A stretch of 64,000 nt of DNA from Benincasa hispida (GCF_009727055.1 NC_052349.1:30627324-30691323), one strand, 5' to 3'. Numbered from the stretch's first letter, positions 25,101-37,409 are shown. The notes: generated by a model from the sequence alone, not told the origin. Numbers and translations: made by a program.

Positions 25101-26149
25101 CATGAATATGCTTATTTATCAACAAAATCACGCAAATCGATAAAAGCTTGTCTGATTTCTAGCATCGTGGGCTTGAGAAGGTTAATCGTTTGTCTTCTTG
25201 ATGAAGTTATTGGTAATTTTTCTCTCAAGATAGAAGTTTGAATCCCTAAAATATAGGGCGTCATCTTTTCTTTATTAAAAATAAAAACAAAGACAAATCT
25301 TCATCGTCTTCTCCAATCTCTTTATAATCCCTCCCTTTATTTATCTTACTAAGAAATAGATGGAGATTTAATGTGCACGTATGGCATAGCTTTCTTGTAC
25401 GACTTCTCCACTATTTTTAATATAAATTCAACTTAAATAACAATATTAGTCCTAACTTGTTGGTATAAAGTGTTGTTTGATTGGTAAAGCACAAGGGTTT
25501 GAATCCTATAACATATTAACATTTTATTTTGAATTTTAAATTACTTTTTACCCAAAATTTTCATCTCTAGTGGGTTTCTTTTTTTCGCCAACCTTATAAG
25601 ACAGTTTATAAACTTTTTTCTTCTTTTCGAAATTCACTTTTTAATCTCAACTCCTAAAAACATTCTATTAAAAATGTCTCGTTCATTTTTTTACATAAAT
25701 TTTACATTCACATTACATATTTTCGTTTTTTTCATGTTATTTTTACATTGACATTACTCGTATAGGTTCTTAAAATTAATTTCAAAATTCAAGCTAGAAG
25801 ATTGTTTGTTGTCACTTGTTTGGATATACGAGCTCAACAAGTAAGTTTCAAAATATTCTTAGATTTTAAGTTTTGATGCTTTTAAATCTATATGATAGAA
25901 TGTAATATTTTTATTATTAATACTTTTATAGAGTTCATTCAAAATTAGTATAGAGAGATATTATAGAAGAAAAATAACAATAGAGACGGTAGAAACATCA
26001 TCTTAAAAGAAGAAAAATGTTTAGGATTCTGATCAATCTTATACAAAAAGAAATCTAAAAGAACTATCTACAGATCTTGGTCTAAAATATTGTGAATGCA
26101 ATGAATTTAGTCAAAATTTGTAAAAAAAAAAAAAAAAAAAAAAATACTG

Positions 26150-26860
26150 TAGAAAACAAGAGAATCTGGTTGGGATTCGTTGTTGAGTATGGTTTCTGAT
26201 TTCTGTCATAGTCATGATATTGAAGTCCTTAAAATGGATGGCCTATTTTTAATTCGGGGACATAAAAGGCGAAATTCTCAGTAAGTTACAAATTTACATC
26301 ATTGTTGTGTTGAAGTTTTCTATGTCATCATTGATATGCAACTTTAAGGCTGAATAATCATTTTACTGAAACAAATATTGAATTGCTTCTCTATGTGGCA
26401 TGTCTAAATCCGAGTAATTCATTTGTTTTTTAGATAGAAAAATGTTTGGTTAACTTGCTCAATTTTATCCAAAAGACTTTTTAGTTATTGAACTCTCTAT
26501 GCTCGAGGATCAACTTCAAAATTTTATTATTGATATGCGTTCAAATATTTAGTTTGTTGAGTTAAAAAGCATATTGAGTTTGTTGAGCTAAAAAGCATAT
26601 GTGATTTTGCAGTAAAAATGGTCCTGACGAATAAAAACAAGGTCTATCTATTAGTTTACAAATTACTCACCTTGACGTTGATTTTACTTATTGTCACAAT
26701 TATTGTAGAGAGAACATTTTCTACTATGTAAATTGTGAAGACTTGATTGCGTAATCGAATGGGAGGTCAATGAGTGAATGATTGTCTTCTAACCTATATT
26801 GAAAAGGATTTATTCGATAAGTTAGATACTGAAGTTGTCATGGATCGATTTCAATAACAA
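26150..26860 (+). pseudogene. hAT-superfamily transposase remnant (plant ZMYM1-like type)
   Basis: One frame from about 26171 reads WDSLLSMVSDFC, DIEVLKMDGLF, then VTNLHHCCVEVFYVIIDMQL. These are the well-conserved middle words of plant hAT transposases annotated as zinc finger MYM-type protein 1-like. After frameshifts follow LAQFYPKDF and MLEDQLQNFIIDMRS (about 26450-26540). The C-terminal dimerisation region (TIVERTFS, LRNRMGG, YIEKDLFDKL) is at 26698-26825. At least six stops or frameshifts are present, and the N-terminal zinc finger and DUF4371 part is missing, so it is long dead. Terminal inverted repeats and an 8-bp target duplication were not found. Confidence 0.87.
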
Positions 26861-26984
26861 TTGTAATGTATTAAGTTAGTTAATTTATGAAGTTATGAAC
26901 ACTTTTTTTACATTCATTTATAGATTTTTTTTGTTAGACTTGTACATATAATGCGCCTATATATAATTCTTGGCTTCCCACTGG

Positions 26985-27095
26985 ATGTGTTTGGAATATA
27001 TTTTCAAATGTTTAATTTAAAAAAATGGAATGTTTGACAACCATTCAAAATAGCATTTGTAGTGTATTTTCAACCATTTTTTTCTAAATAAAAAA
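26985..27095. repeat. MITE-like repeat, member 2
   Basis: It starts GGATGTGTTTGGAATATAT and shares TGTTTAATTTAAAAA and AACCATTCAAAATAGC with 22365-22550. It lies about 560 bp upstream of the PPR gene start. Confidence 0.6.
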
Positions 27096-27388
27096 ACCGC
27101 CCTAAAAAAGCTTTCATTTGGGGAAGATAAATGATGGTGGGTTTTTTCAAATTTCAAATTGGATTGTCATGTGTTGATTATCTTAGGTTATTTTAATTAA
27201 GATGTTTTTAAGAAAGTTCATGAGGGTTAGTAACATCTCATTCTCATTTGTCGATTCATAATTATTTATTTTTTAATTTGTTTTGCCATTTATACCGAAG
27301 AAAAAGTTTTTTTTTTCATTCTATTTTTCCGAATGAAATGTTGAAATATGTTGTTCCATCATTTCTTTCGAAAAGGACCCTTTCAACT

Positions 27389-27617
27389 AGCCCATGGGCT
27401 TTCTAGAAAATAGATACATGGGCCAGCAACGTGGGCTTTTCAATATCGATTATTTGGGGCTTGAAGAAAAACATGTAAGCGACAACCGATCGACATGTCG
27501 ACTTTTCGGAAGAGACGATTAGTCGACAAAAAATAATATAATAACAATAAAAAAAAGCCTCCTACAGAAAACCGTTCCCTAATTCCAAACCCTCTCTAAA
27601 AGGCCCGAAAACCCTAA
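27389..27617 (+). promoter_or_regulatory. Promoter of the PPR gene: site II cluster plus telo-box
   Basis: Three TGGGCY (site II) elements lie at 27395-27400, 27419-27424 and 27432-27437; the first forms the palindrome AGCCCATGGGCT. A telo-box AAAACCCTAA follows at 27608-27617, just before the ATG at 27656. In plants this combination marks genes for mitochondrial, ribosomal and PPR proteins, so it fits the predicted product. No clear TATA box is visible. Confidence 0.65.
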
Positions 27618-27655
27618 TTCCTCACCGTCTCTCTGTATTCCGGCGAAATTTATCA

Positions 27656-29524
27656 ATGGCATTATCGAAGCCGTCCTTCTTCACGCACCTCAAAACCCTA
27701 AGCGAGTCCCATCACTTACTCCGGCGAAAAGCTCCGACACTTCCCATCGTCACCCTCCGATTTCTCTCTTTTGCATCGCCGGAGGAAGCTGCCGCCGAAC
27801 GACGCCGTCGAAAGCGCCGCCTCCGCATCGAACCCCCGCTCTCTTCCTCCTCTGCCGCTCGCCCACAATCGCAGCCTCCTAGACCTCAATCCCCACAAAA
27901 CCCCAATGCCCCGAAACTCCCTGAGCATATCTCTGCCCTCTCTGGTAATCGTCTTAACCTCCACAACCGCATTCTTACTCTTATTCGTGAAAATGATCTT
28001 GAAGAAGCCGCGCTTTTCACCCGCCATTCCATTTACTCCAATTGTCGTCCTACCATTTTCACCGTCAATGCTGTTCTCAATGCACAGCTTCGCCAATCAA
28101 AATATGCCGATTTGCTTTCACTTCACCGATTTATTACACAGGCTGGTGTCGCCCCTAATATAATCACTCACAATTTGATTTTTCAGACATATTTGGATTG
28201 TCGTAAGCCTGATACAGCAATGGAACATTACAAGCAGTTGATCAATGATGCGCCTTTCAACCCCTCGCCGACGACTTACAGGATCTTGATTAAAGGGTTG
28301 GTAGACAATAACAAGTTGGAGAGGGCAATGGAGCTTAAAGAGGAAATGTCTGTGAAAGGTTTTGTTCCTGACCCTCTTATTTATCATTATCTGATGGTGG
28401 GATGTGTGAGAAGTTCGGATCCTGATGGAGTTTTTAAGCTTTTTGAAGAGTTGAAAGAGAAGTTGGGAGGGACTGTGGAAGATGGAGTTGTTTATGGGAG
28501 CTTGATGAAAGGGTATTTTATGAAAGGAATGGAAGAGGAAGCAATGAGGTGTTATGAGGAGACTGTGGGTGATAATTCAGTGGTGAAGATGAGCGCCATT
28601 GCATACAATTCTGTACTTGATGCATTATGTAGAAATGGGAAGTTTGCTGAGGCCTTGATGTTGTTTGATAGGATGACAAAGGAGCATAGTCCACCCAGGC
28701 GTCTGGCAGTGAACTTGGGAAGCTTTAATGTGATGGTTGATGGGTACTGCATTGAAGGGAGGTTCAAAGATGCCATTGACGTATTCGAGAAGATGGGTGA
28801 TTATAGGTGTAGCCCAGATACGTTATCATTCAATAATTTGATCGAACAATTATGTAATAATGGAATGTTGGCTGAAGCTGAGAAGCTTTATGGAACAATG
28901 GGCGATAAGGGAGTGAACCCGGACGAGTTTACTTACGGTTTGTTGATGGATTCTTGCTTTAAAGAGAACAGGGCAGATGATGCAGCTGGATATTTTACAA
29001 AAATGGTAGAGTCTGGACTCAGACCCAATATAGCAGTTTATAATAGATTAGTGGATGAGTTGGTTAAATTAGGGAAGATTAACGAGGCAAAGTCTTTCTT
29101 TGACTTGATGGTGAAGAAGCTCAAAATGGATGCCCCGAGCTATCAGTTTATAATGAAGGTGTTAAGTGAATCGGGGAAACTGGATGAAATGCTAAATGTG
29201 GTCGATACCCTTCTGGATGATGATGGGATTGAATTTTCTGAAGAGCTGCAGGAGTTTGTAAGAGGTGAGCTGAGGAAGGAAGACAGGGAAGAAGATCTAG
29301 CTAAACTTATGGAAGAGAAAGAAAGACTGAAAGCTGAAGCTAAGGCAAAGGAGGCTGAGGCAGCAGAGGCCCAGAAGAGAAGTGCAAAAGCTGCTGTCTC
29401 TTCTTTACTGTCATCCAAGTTGTTTGGGAACAAGGAAGAAGGTGAGAAAGAATCTGTAGTGAACGAAATGCAATCTGGTCAAGAAGACAGTGGTAAAACT
29501 GAACTTGCAGGTTCTAGTCCTTGA
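27656..29524 (+). CDS. NUWA: P-class pentatricopeptide repeat protein, probable NUWA/EMB1796 (At3g49240) orthologue, mitochondrial
   Basis: This single-exon gene encodes 622 residues. The first 45 residues are rich in S, L, R and H and poor in acidic residues ([19 protein letters not shown]), like a mitochondrial presequence. A basic stretch [10 protein letters not shown] and a P/Q/S linker follow. About eleven 35-residue PPR motifs run from roughly residue 105 to 510, for example [20 protein letters not shown] and [20 protein letters not shown]. There is no E, DYW or SMR domain, so it is P-class. The C-terminal 100 residues are a charged, K/E/A-rich probable coiled coil ([20 protein letters not shown]). 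Length, repeat order and tail fit At3g49240 (NUWA), needed for mitochondrial function and early embryo and endosperm development. The family would bind RNA or take part in editing complexes. Naming is from memory; GRP23-like proteins are the nearest alternative. The ATG sits directly after a telo-box leader. The gene is convergent with the SINAT gene downstream. Confidence 0.9.
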   Translation: MALSKPSFFTHLKTLSESHHLLRRKAPTLPIVTLRFLSFASPEEAAAERRRRKRRLRIEPPLSSSSAARPQSQPPRPQSPQNPNAPKLPEHISALSGNRLNLHNRILTLIRENDLEEAALFTRHSIYSNCRPTIFTVNAVLNAQLRQSKYADLLSLHRFITQAGVAPNIITHNLIFQTYLDCRKPDTAMEHYKQLINDAPFNPSPTTYRILIKGLVDNNKLERAMELKEEMSVKGFVPDPLIYHYLMVGCVRSSDPDGVFKLFEELKEKLGGTVEDGVVYGSLMKGYFMKGMEEEAMRCYEETVGDNSVVKMSAIAYNSVLDALCRNGKFAEALMLFDRMTKEHSPPRRLAVNLGSFNVMVDGYCIEGRFKDAIDVFEKMGDYRCSPDTLSFNNLIEQLCNNGMLAEAEKLYGTMGDKGVNPDEFTYGLLMDSCFKENRADDAAGYFTKMVESGLRPNIAVYNRLVDELVKLGKINEAKSFFDLMVKKLKMDAPSYQFIMKVLSESGKLDEMLNVVDTLLDDDGIEFSEELQEFVRGELRKEDREEDLAKLMEEKERLKAEAKAKEAEAAEAQKRSAKAAVSSLLSSKLFGNKEEGEKESVVNEMQSGQEDSGKTELAGSSP

Positions 29525-31141
29525 AGAAGTTGCACGGTAGAGGGAAAAGTACTGAAGAGCGAGAATTAAACTGTTTAGATATCAAAGAGAAATGATGCAA
29601 CACAACAGGTGAAAGCTTTTCATAACGCTTTGTTGCTATCTGCTTGGGAATGTGATCCGCTTTCTGTTTCTGTTAACTTTCTATTATTGTTACATTACTT
29701 GGGAATGTGATCCACTATCTGGTTCACTTAACCAAGGATGAAAATGTCTGTGGATATGTCGATAATATCCGTAAATTAAAGGGTTCGATATCTATATGAA
29801 ATATCCATGGATATCTCCAACCTAGGAAGCACAAATATTTCTAATTTTGTGAGTGAATCGATATCAGATACGGATACGTGTCTGTGATTTGAAGTATCTG
29901 ATTTTTTTATTTTTATTTTTAATTTTTCAGATACGGGTAGATATGTGGGTCAATTTTTTGTTTCAAATTTAAGCTCAACCATTTAAAAACCTAACTTATA
30001 ACCCATTTTATTTTAGTGCAGGTTTAGGAGTGATTTTAAAATCATTGAAAATCACTTTTTTCATTTTTAAAATCACTCGAAAACACAATTTTAATTACTC
30101 AAAATTAATTTATTTTTCAATTTTGCACTTTTAAATGCAATTTTCATATCATCAAAATTAGTTTGGAAGAATTCAACATGTTTCACAGTGATTTTGAAAA
30201 TGACAAAAGAGATTTCAACCATTTAAAATTACTTCCAAACATAAAAGTCCACTTAAATTGAGCAATCCAAAATAAAATAAATTAAAAATGATAAAACATA
30301 ATTTTTTTTAAAAAAAATCTGAAACATAATTAAATCTTTATTCTTCCCCTCTCTCTCACTATTTAAATCATGATTCACACGTTCTTCATCCTCAACTTCA
30401 TTATGTATACTCTAGTCACTAAACAATTATTCGACGTTACTGGATTTTTTTTCAAGTTTTCACTCTCTTCTCGAATCTTTTCTAATCTAACTTAAAATAT
30501 GTATTATAGAAATTAATTAGACGTTATATATATATATATATATATTTTCAACGTACCCGTATCTTAATTTTTGTAGAAATTAACGTATCGCCATATCGTA
30601 TCTATATCATGTATCCATGTCTATACTTCTTAGTCTCCAACATCTTTTATACCTGCTCTTAAAACATAAAAATGTCTTCTATTTTGTCCAATATAACATC
30701 TTTTATACCAAAATGTCTTTTATTTTGTCCAATATAACATCTTTTATACCTACTCTTAAAACATAAAAATGTCTTCTATTTTGTTCAATATGAATATGAC
30801 TACTAATAATAATATCCATAATTTAGTTTTGGAGTAAAAACAACTTAATTATTTATTTCATTAAAACTACTTCAATGTGCAATCATTCACGTGTTCCTAG
30901 AATGCCCCCCTGTATCTTTACAGCTGAACTTAGCAAGCCTGATCCACGGAAAACCTTGTTTAAGTTGGTGAATGTTACAACATTGGCAACCTTCATTCAT
31001 TGAAAGATCAAGAATTCTCAAGTATATACAATTGAAAAATATCACCCATTACAATATATGAGGAAAGGTAAGAATAGGTACAAAGCAAAGCAGTGGCCTA
31101 AAACAACACACAGAACGTCAGGCCTCGAGTAAACTTCACTT
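29525..31141. other. Intergenic region between convergent PPR and SINAT genes
   Basis: This holds the 3' untranslated regions of both genes, loosely repeated GATATC/GGATAC words (29750-29950 and 30550-30630), a MITE (30022-30240), a (TA)n tract (30524-30545) and a small tandem array (30641-30785). In that array CATCTTTTATACC is repeated three times at 56 and 41 bp spacing. No further gene is seen. Confidence 0.7.
30022..30240. mobile_element. MITE with about 60-bp terminal inverted repeats
   Basis: The left end TTTAGGAGTGATTTTAAAAT pairs with the complement of the right end (TTTGGAAGTAATTTTAAATG). Matching continues through CATTTTNAAAATCAC on both arms. It is about 220 bp, has no coding capacity, and belongs to the same family as 32410-32636. 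Confidence 0.75.
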
Positions 31142-34100
31142 TTAGCTACAAAGGTTTGGTGTGCAGACACCAGCATCTGGGTTTTGTTCCTTCCATATCC
31201 TTCCTGTAACCCTCAGCTTCAGTTCCTTTCTGTCCCCACCAGAGAAGAAAAGAGCCATATTTCTTTGGATAATTAATCCATCGTGACTGTCCCTGACTTT
31301 TCGATGACTATCTCTTATACTTCGTGGTGTACCTTCCCATATCAGTTTTCGCCCATATCCACCAACCTCAAGGCTGTAGCTGTAGGTTCGAGCATCATTC
31401 TCATCGCCCATGAAACGGAGGAAAGCCATATAGACTGGGGCCATGCCAAGCTGAAAAGCTTCAAAATGAAGGCAGAAATATTGACCAAAACAATGAAAAA
31501 CCTGCAAAATGTAAGAAGCGCAAGCCACAAGAAACAGGATTAATCTAAAGTAAGGGGTAAGACTAGCGGAATGTCCTCAGGCTCGAAGGCCTCATTTTGA
31601 TCAAACACATAACTTGGGTGGTTTTGGCATCCGTGATCATACTAGCTGCCTCGTTTGTACAGATTTGAGTGGAACACTTGAACCGCACAAGCATAAATAC
31701 ATGGGGATAAATGGATTTGAGTGAAACACTTGAACCGCAAAAGCATAAATACATCACTATGGATAAACGGAAACATGAAAAAAAATATATAAGAACATGT
31801 ACATCTTAAACCTTTAATATCTCAAATCATATTGCTATCTTATTGCATCACTTCAAGTTGCCTCTTAAAGAAACAAACACGATCAAGGCTAAAGTTCCAT
31901 AAAATAAAATAAAATGATCCATGGATCAGTACCTTTTTCACATCATCGACAAAATTTATTGTAGGTGTTTGTGCAGTGTTATAGAGTGTATGTTAAAAAG
32001 AGATCACGAGAGGTTTAGAATGCTGGAGAGAACCGAGGAAGATGTGTGGACTCTTGTTAGTGACTTCAATTAAGTTTTCAGTCTCATTTAGCTTGGGTGG
32101 AGCCTTCTTTTTTAGTTTGGCTCATTTTGTTAAGGTTGGCGACACTTCATCAAAAAAGGAAAGAAGAAGAAAAGAAAAAACAATGGAAAACCAAAAAAAT
32201 TAAAAAAATAAACACAAACTTCCAGGTCCAGCATGCTTGTATTAGTGGACTTTTCATCATCTTTAGTCTTTTTTCAACTAGTTGGAGTCTTCCAATCTCC
32301 TGAGTTTCATGCAAAGGTTTGAAACCCTTGCTCACCTCTTCCCTCAATAGATACCGAGAGATATAATAGATACATAAATATTCACATAAGCATACACACA
32401 TGTGCATATTAGTGTATGTTTGGGATTGATTTTAAAAGAGTTAAAATCACTTGTCATATTCAAAAGAAACACGTCTTTAATCACTAAATTAATATAATAT
32501 TTCATTTCACACTTTCAAATGCAATTCTCATATCATCAAAATTGGTTTTGAATGATTGAAAGCACGTTTAAGATAGATTGTGAAAATGACAAGAGTGATT
32601 TTTAACTATTTTATAATCACTCTCATGTCTTAACTGTATCACAAGTATAAATTCAAGTGCTATCCACTTGAGAGATCAGGTGAAATGTATGAGACTTACA
32701 GTAAGCATCCAAGTGGCATTCTCCACTTCCCTTGGATTGGATTTAACATAGCGATGGTTAAATGTGCAGCCAGTGTGCATATCCACCTTATGATCATCCC
32801 TCAGATGGGCAACAAGGAAAGGAATGTCCCCAACAGCAGAGCATTCCGACCCAGCATATGGGCAACTATAGGGTCTGTAGTTGCACAAAGCCTCATGCTT
32901 AAGTTTACTGTAGTACGGGAATATCTCAGTGCACCCCAATGAATAATACTTGCAAGGCAATTCAAGTGACTCTGCCACCTTCTCCAGTGCTAAGCACCTA
33001 ATATCTCCAAGCTCTTGTCTACAAGTAGGGCAACGATTATGAACCCGTGTTTTACATGTAGAACATAAGGTATGTCCATTGTGGCACTGCACCATTTTAG
33101 TTGGTCATACAGTTAACCCTCACTTACATACAATCATTGAATATATATATCAACAAACCAAATATACATCTCATGAAACGTATTAAATGTTCAAAACAAT
33201 ATTGGAACAAAACAAGCATCTTCTTATATCTTAAGAGCTATGATCATCCTGAGATACCAACTCGAATACTGCCAATGATACAGGAAGAAAGATAACGATA
33301 ACTGCAATGATGGGAAATGATATTCTAAGAAAGCAATAGGAAACTGAAGTTTCATCAGCTTGTTAAAATCATGTTCAATTCATAACAAAACCCAAAAAAT
33401 CCCCTTACAGAATAATTTAAATTTTAAGACAACCAGCATCTTATGCTAGAACAAAGGCTTTCAAGCACAAATAGAAGAAGTAATAATCTCTTAATTGTAT
33501 GCCAAGTGTTAGAAAACCTTAAGAAGTAAAAGAGTTATGAGAAAACCTTCAGAAGTAAAAGAGTTATGATGGCTAATGCTCTATGGTTACTATATGATAC
33601 AACATACATCGAACCAAAGATTTGCCATATTTCAGTATAATCTTAATCTAGTTCTAGACTTCACGTATCACAATTTTAAACTCAAAACAAGTCCCCATTT
33701 GACACATCCATCCAAAACAATTCACGTCCTCAAACTTCCAGCCAACATTGAATGATCAACCTTAAATAAAAACATAAACCCAGCAGGGAAAAGATAAATC
33801 AAAGGAAACTATGTCATCAAAAAAGACCTCTACCCCACCCTAGAAAATCGAAAATCAAATCAGCCCTCTCCCATTCTGTACGTGACTAGGGCAACAAGGA
33901 CAAACCTGATGGATGGGAGGGTACATCGAATTGGTACAAACAGGGCACTCAAGCAATTCATGGACGCTAGTGGCGGGTGCAGTCGCAGTGGGAACTGTTA
34001 TACCGCTATTGTTGTTTCCATTACGAGGCTTCGTCGCTGACAACTCTGGATGATGATGAGAATGGGAATAAGGATGAAGAGTGTGATGCAGATGGATCTC

Positions 34101-34154
34101 ATCTTCATCGAGACCATCTGAAGATGATACACACTCAATACTATCCAAATCCAT
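31142..34154 (-). CDS. SINAT: SINA-type E3 ubiquitin ligase (SINAT family), three exons
   Basis: Exons are 33906-34154, 32700-33086 and 31142-31501, all in phase 0 with GT..AG borders (CAG|GTTTG, ACT|GTAAGT). They encode 331 residues, near the usual length of about 310-330. The N-terminus holds an acidic stretch (DGLDEDEIH) and a His/Ser-rich run. The C3HC4 RING uses C70, C73, C84, H88, C91, C94, C102 and C105, so the first intron splits the RING. A SIAH-type zinc finger follows (residues about 118-205, PCKYYSLGC to HKVDMHTGC), then the TRAF-like substrate-binding domain (FHCFGQYFCLHFEAF to the end, PNLCS). SINAT proteins transfer ubiquitin to substrates such as autophagy, NAC and brassinosteroid-signalling factors, in cytosol and nucleus. 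No key residue is missing. I cannot say which SINAT paralogue it matches. Intron 2 carries a MITE and a 52-bp tandem duplication. Confidence 0.95.
31662..31765. repeat. 52-bp tandem duplication in SINAT intron 2
   Basis: GATTTGAGTG.AACACTTGAA and the following bases up to AAATACAT occur at 31662 and again at 31714 with two or three differences. It lies 161 bp inside the intron from exon 3 and does not touch a splice site. Confidence 0.85.
32410..32636. mobile_element. MITE in SINAT intron 2, same family as 30022-30240
   Basis: The left arm GTTTGGGATTGATTTTAAAA and the complement of the right arm (ATGAGAGTGATTATAAAATA) pair. Both continue AGTTAAAATCAC...TTGTCAT. It is about 225 bp and noncoding, with its edge about 65 bp from exon 2. 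Confidence 0.78.
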
Positions 34155-34590
34155 TAACAATAACACAAAATCTGCAGAAATTAAGACAACCCCACTAATC
34201 CAAAGCAAAGAATCGATCAAGATCTCAGAAACGAAATTAAGGGTTACCCCACTTGAAAATTTCACAAGATGGTGCAAATTCCGTCCTGGAAATCGTAAAG
34301 AAGGCAAAGAAGAGGTAAAGGGGTAGATCAATGGAATCGAAAGAAGCCTTTTTTACCGGAAAGATGAGGTTCTTTTCTTCGTCTCTCTACCCCCTGTGTT
34401 GTTCCTCTCTTTCCCATGTCTCTGAAGTGAGAGAGGAAGGGGAAGAGAGAGAGCGATTGAGGGTACCGTTGATTTGGCAATGGGAAGAGTAAAATTGGGA
34501 ATCTCACGGCCAGAAGATTGGTTAAGAAGACAACTTTGGGATATGTGATCATCACAGTTTTATTACTAACAAAGCCCACCACGTGTTTTT
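34155..34590 (-). promoter_or_regulatory. SINAT leader and promoter region with probable 5' UTR intron
   Basis: A TTTCTGCAG acceptor lies 20 bp upstream of the ATG (CAG at 34172-34174, - strand). Possible donors are GGGGTAACC near 34246 and CCGGTAAAA near 34356. A 5' UTR intron is therefore likely, but the donor cannot be chosen without transcripts. The segment 34380-34480 is CT/GA-rich, typical of plant leaders. Confidence 0.5.
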
Positions 34591-37409
34591 ATCTCCTTTT
34601 TTTCTTCATTTAATATTTCACCTTTTTTATCACTTTCAAATTCAAATTACATTCATCCATTTTACTTTTATTTTTATTTTTTGAGTTGTTTGCAATTGAA
34701 ACTTTTCATTTTAATGATTTTTCTTCTTATAATTATCATCATAATTTATAATATCTATTTATGATCTATGATTATGATAATAAGGGTGTATCATTATTTT
34801 CTTTTTCTACTTTTGATTTGATTTAATAAAAATTAATTTTGAAGTTGGTGGTCCATAAATTTAAAACGTTTAATTAGTATAATTTGAACTTTTTAATTAG
34901 TCGTGGGATTCTCATAAATTTTGAATATCCTTTTAAAACATGTATGTGTCGGATTCTCACCTTAAATGTATCTTTTTTTTTCTTTTTAATTTTTTACCCT
35001 TCATTGTTTAATTATATATAGTGGTTGGTTTTAATTTTTCTAGAAAGATATTAAAAGATATCCCTTTTTACCTTTTTGCTCTTCGGTTTTTACTCTTTCT
35101 TTATTTTCATTTTGTAATTAAAATAAATCTCACTATTGTCTGTTATATAGTGGCCATTTTTATTTTCTTTTTTGTTATAGATATTAAAATTTAATTTATT
35201 TTATAAATCTCAAATTCAATATATATTATTAGACAAACAACATATAAAAATAATAAGAACTATATTAACACAAAAGGAATTCAAATTAATAAAATCAAAT
35301 ATGTTACATAATTTCAAATTATATTAAATTAACTATAAATTAATAAACAATTATAAAAGCATTCTTAGAAATGATGTAAACTTAAAGACATTCCGAAATA
35401 AAAATCTTATGAAAAAACATAGTCATCCAAGTATTTTTAGATATCTACAAAACAAACATAATTATCTAAAGATGTCAAACATATGTTGTTTTGAGCATCT
35501 ATAATTTTGAACATCTAAAGATCCTAGTTATCTAACACCCTTAAATCTAAAATAATAGAGAACTTTATGCAACCTTTACAAGGATGGCACATACACAACT
35601 ACAAAAGTGGTGTTGAAAAATATTTATCAACAGTAACCTTTAATTTTGTTACACAGTTACTTGAGCTTGTAAAATTTTTATTTATATTATATAAGAGTTT
35701 TAGACATGTCATTTTAGTAATAATAATGATGAGTCGACCTAAGCTCAGTTCAATTGATCAAAAGTTTATATTGTTATGACAACAATACATATCAACTTAA
35801 ATATTTTATAGATTTATTGCAATCATCCTCAATTAATCAAATCTATTTAATTTGTCCAAGAATAAATGACAACTAATAAATTACATTAATGAGTGTATGA
35901 CCTACTGGAGAACCCCAAAAAGTGCATCTAGAAATCATATTTTTCCAGAAAAACAGAAAATTCTGCACAGAAAATTCTATCTACGAGCCAAATATTCCCT
36001 AGAGATTAGGAGGTTGCAAAACGTATGGTTTACATAATAAAGACAAATCATATATATTATAGCTATTTGTAGGCGAAAAGGGAAATATTAAACTTTTCTT
36101 TTTTGACAAATTGTAAAAATCATCCCTAAAATACGATGGTAATTATAATTACGTTCAACTTTCGGTTGTTGAACCCTCATGCTTATATAAGTGTTAATAT
36201 TAGATCCTCAAACTTACATAATTGTTGAATTGGTAACAATTATATAGGTTTAAGTGATCAATTTTTATCACTTGGAAGTCCAATTTTTACAATTATTTTA
36301 AGTTTGAGGGTCATATATTAACACTTGTATAAATTTGAATGTTCAATTTTTACAACTAAAAATTTGAAGGTGTAATTGCTACTATCACCATACTTTAAAA
36401 GTGATTTCTGTAATGTCCTTTTTCTTTTACAATATTGTAGGGTGAGATATCGAACTTCTGATTTTAAGGTTGATTGTATATGCTTTATGTTAGTGAGAAA
36501 TATCAAACTTGAAGTAACATATAGCAAAATCTATCATATGGATATATTATACACACAAACAAAAGTTCTTAGATTCTTGATGATATAGAACAACATACAA
36601 GTTATCATGCTTGCATATCCAATATACCATATGAGTCTCCAATAATTATTCCAAAAATCACATATCCAAATTGACCAATGGACAAATATGCAAGTATACG
36701 TGTCATGCTTGTATGAATAATAGCAATGAAATTTGATGAGAAATAAAAAAGAAAAATTGAGTGACTAAAACTGAAGCAGTTACTTACGAAATAACAAAAA
36801 GAAAAGCAACAAACATACATATGGTTTATAGGAAAAATTCAGTATCACCATTCGCTGTTTACCATTAAAAAAAGAATTGAAGAATAGTATGAAACTGATG
36901 AAATAAAATATATAACATAAGAAATGAGTATAAATTATAAATCGAGGGAAGAAAAAGTCATAAAATGATACGACTGTAAGTGCTTGTAAAGCTACAAAAT
37001 GATATTGTTCCCAAATGTTAACTGCATCATTGGGCACTGATAACCAAGTAAATTCTAGCTTTCCCCACCTTTTCTTCCACTTTGTAAGGTCAAAAATGGT
37101 ATGTCTCCCCCAACTTGCATTATCTGAACATTAATGCTTTTCCTTCTTTTCTGTGGGGGTGTAAAATATAATGTCCTTGGGAGCTATTTCAAAAGGTTCA
37201 AAACAACTAAAGCAACTCTTGGAAATAATGATAAGCTTAGAAGATGTGGTCTTTCAATGTATCAGGACCTTGAAAATGAAAGATAGAAACTTTCTTTAGA
37301 GAAACAGTAAATCTTATGACATAATTTCCCATTTGAATTACTAATAAATGTAGACAAGTAATATGTACAACATTACAGGTATAATACATAAATTTCCATA
37401 AATGCTTGG
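34591..37409. other. AT-rich intergenic DNA between SINAT promoter and ClpX 3' end
   Basis: No gene is supported. A long-inverted-repeat MITE lies at 36112-36418. The frames of 69-85 residues at 35567-37037 are low-complexity and have no recognisable domain. The last part (37050-37400) is probably the ClpX 3' untranslated region and downstream sequence. Confidence 0.65.
36112..36418. mobile_element. MITE with about 100-bp terminal inverted repeats
   Basis: The left arm (AAAAATCATCCCTAAAATAC to CATCAAACT-like end near 36215) pairs with the complement of the right arm (36300-36418, AGAAATCACTTTTAAAGTAT). They share AGTGTTAATAT and CCTCAAACT near the loop. It is about 307 bp and noncoding. The very long arms suggest a foldback or Mutator-type MITE. 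Confidence 0.72.

Larger units (their letters stand above)
21731..26149. other. Long AT-rich intergenic region
   Basis: No gene is supported in 4.4 kb. Listed items inside are an (AT)n tract (22154-22232), a MITE-like repeat (22365-22550), a SINE candidate on the - strand (23455-23555), a second (AT)n tract (24309-24331), and an array of AACCGAATT-type words (24630-25100). The short open frames here are low-complexity and have no recognisable domain. Confidence 0.6.

Noticed and set aside
25450..25515. Box B-like GGGTTTGAATCC that might be another SINE
   Set aside because: No convincing box A at the right distance.
27716..29433. Antisense and alternative frames of 74-130 codons over the PPR gene
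   Set aside because: Shadows of the 622-codon frame, which has clear PPR motifs.
35728..35765. CGACCTAAGCTCAGTTCAATTG as a SINE box A
   Set aside because: No box B follows within 60 bp.
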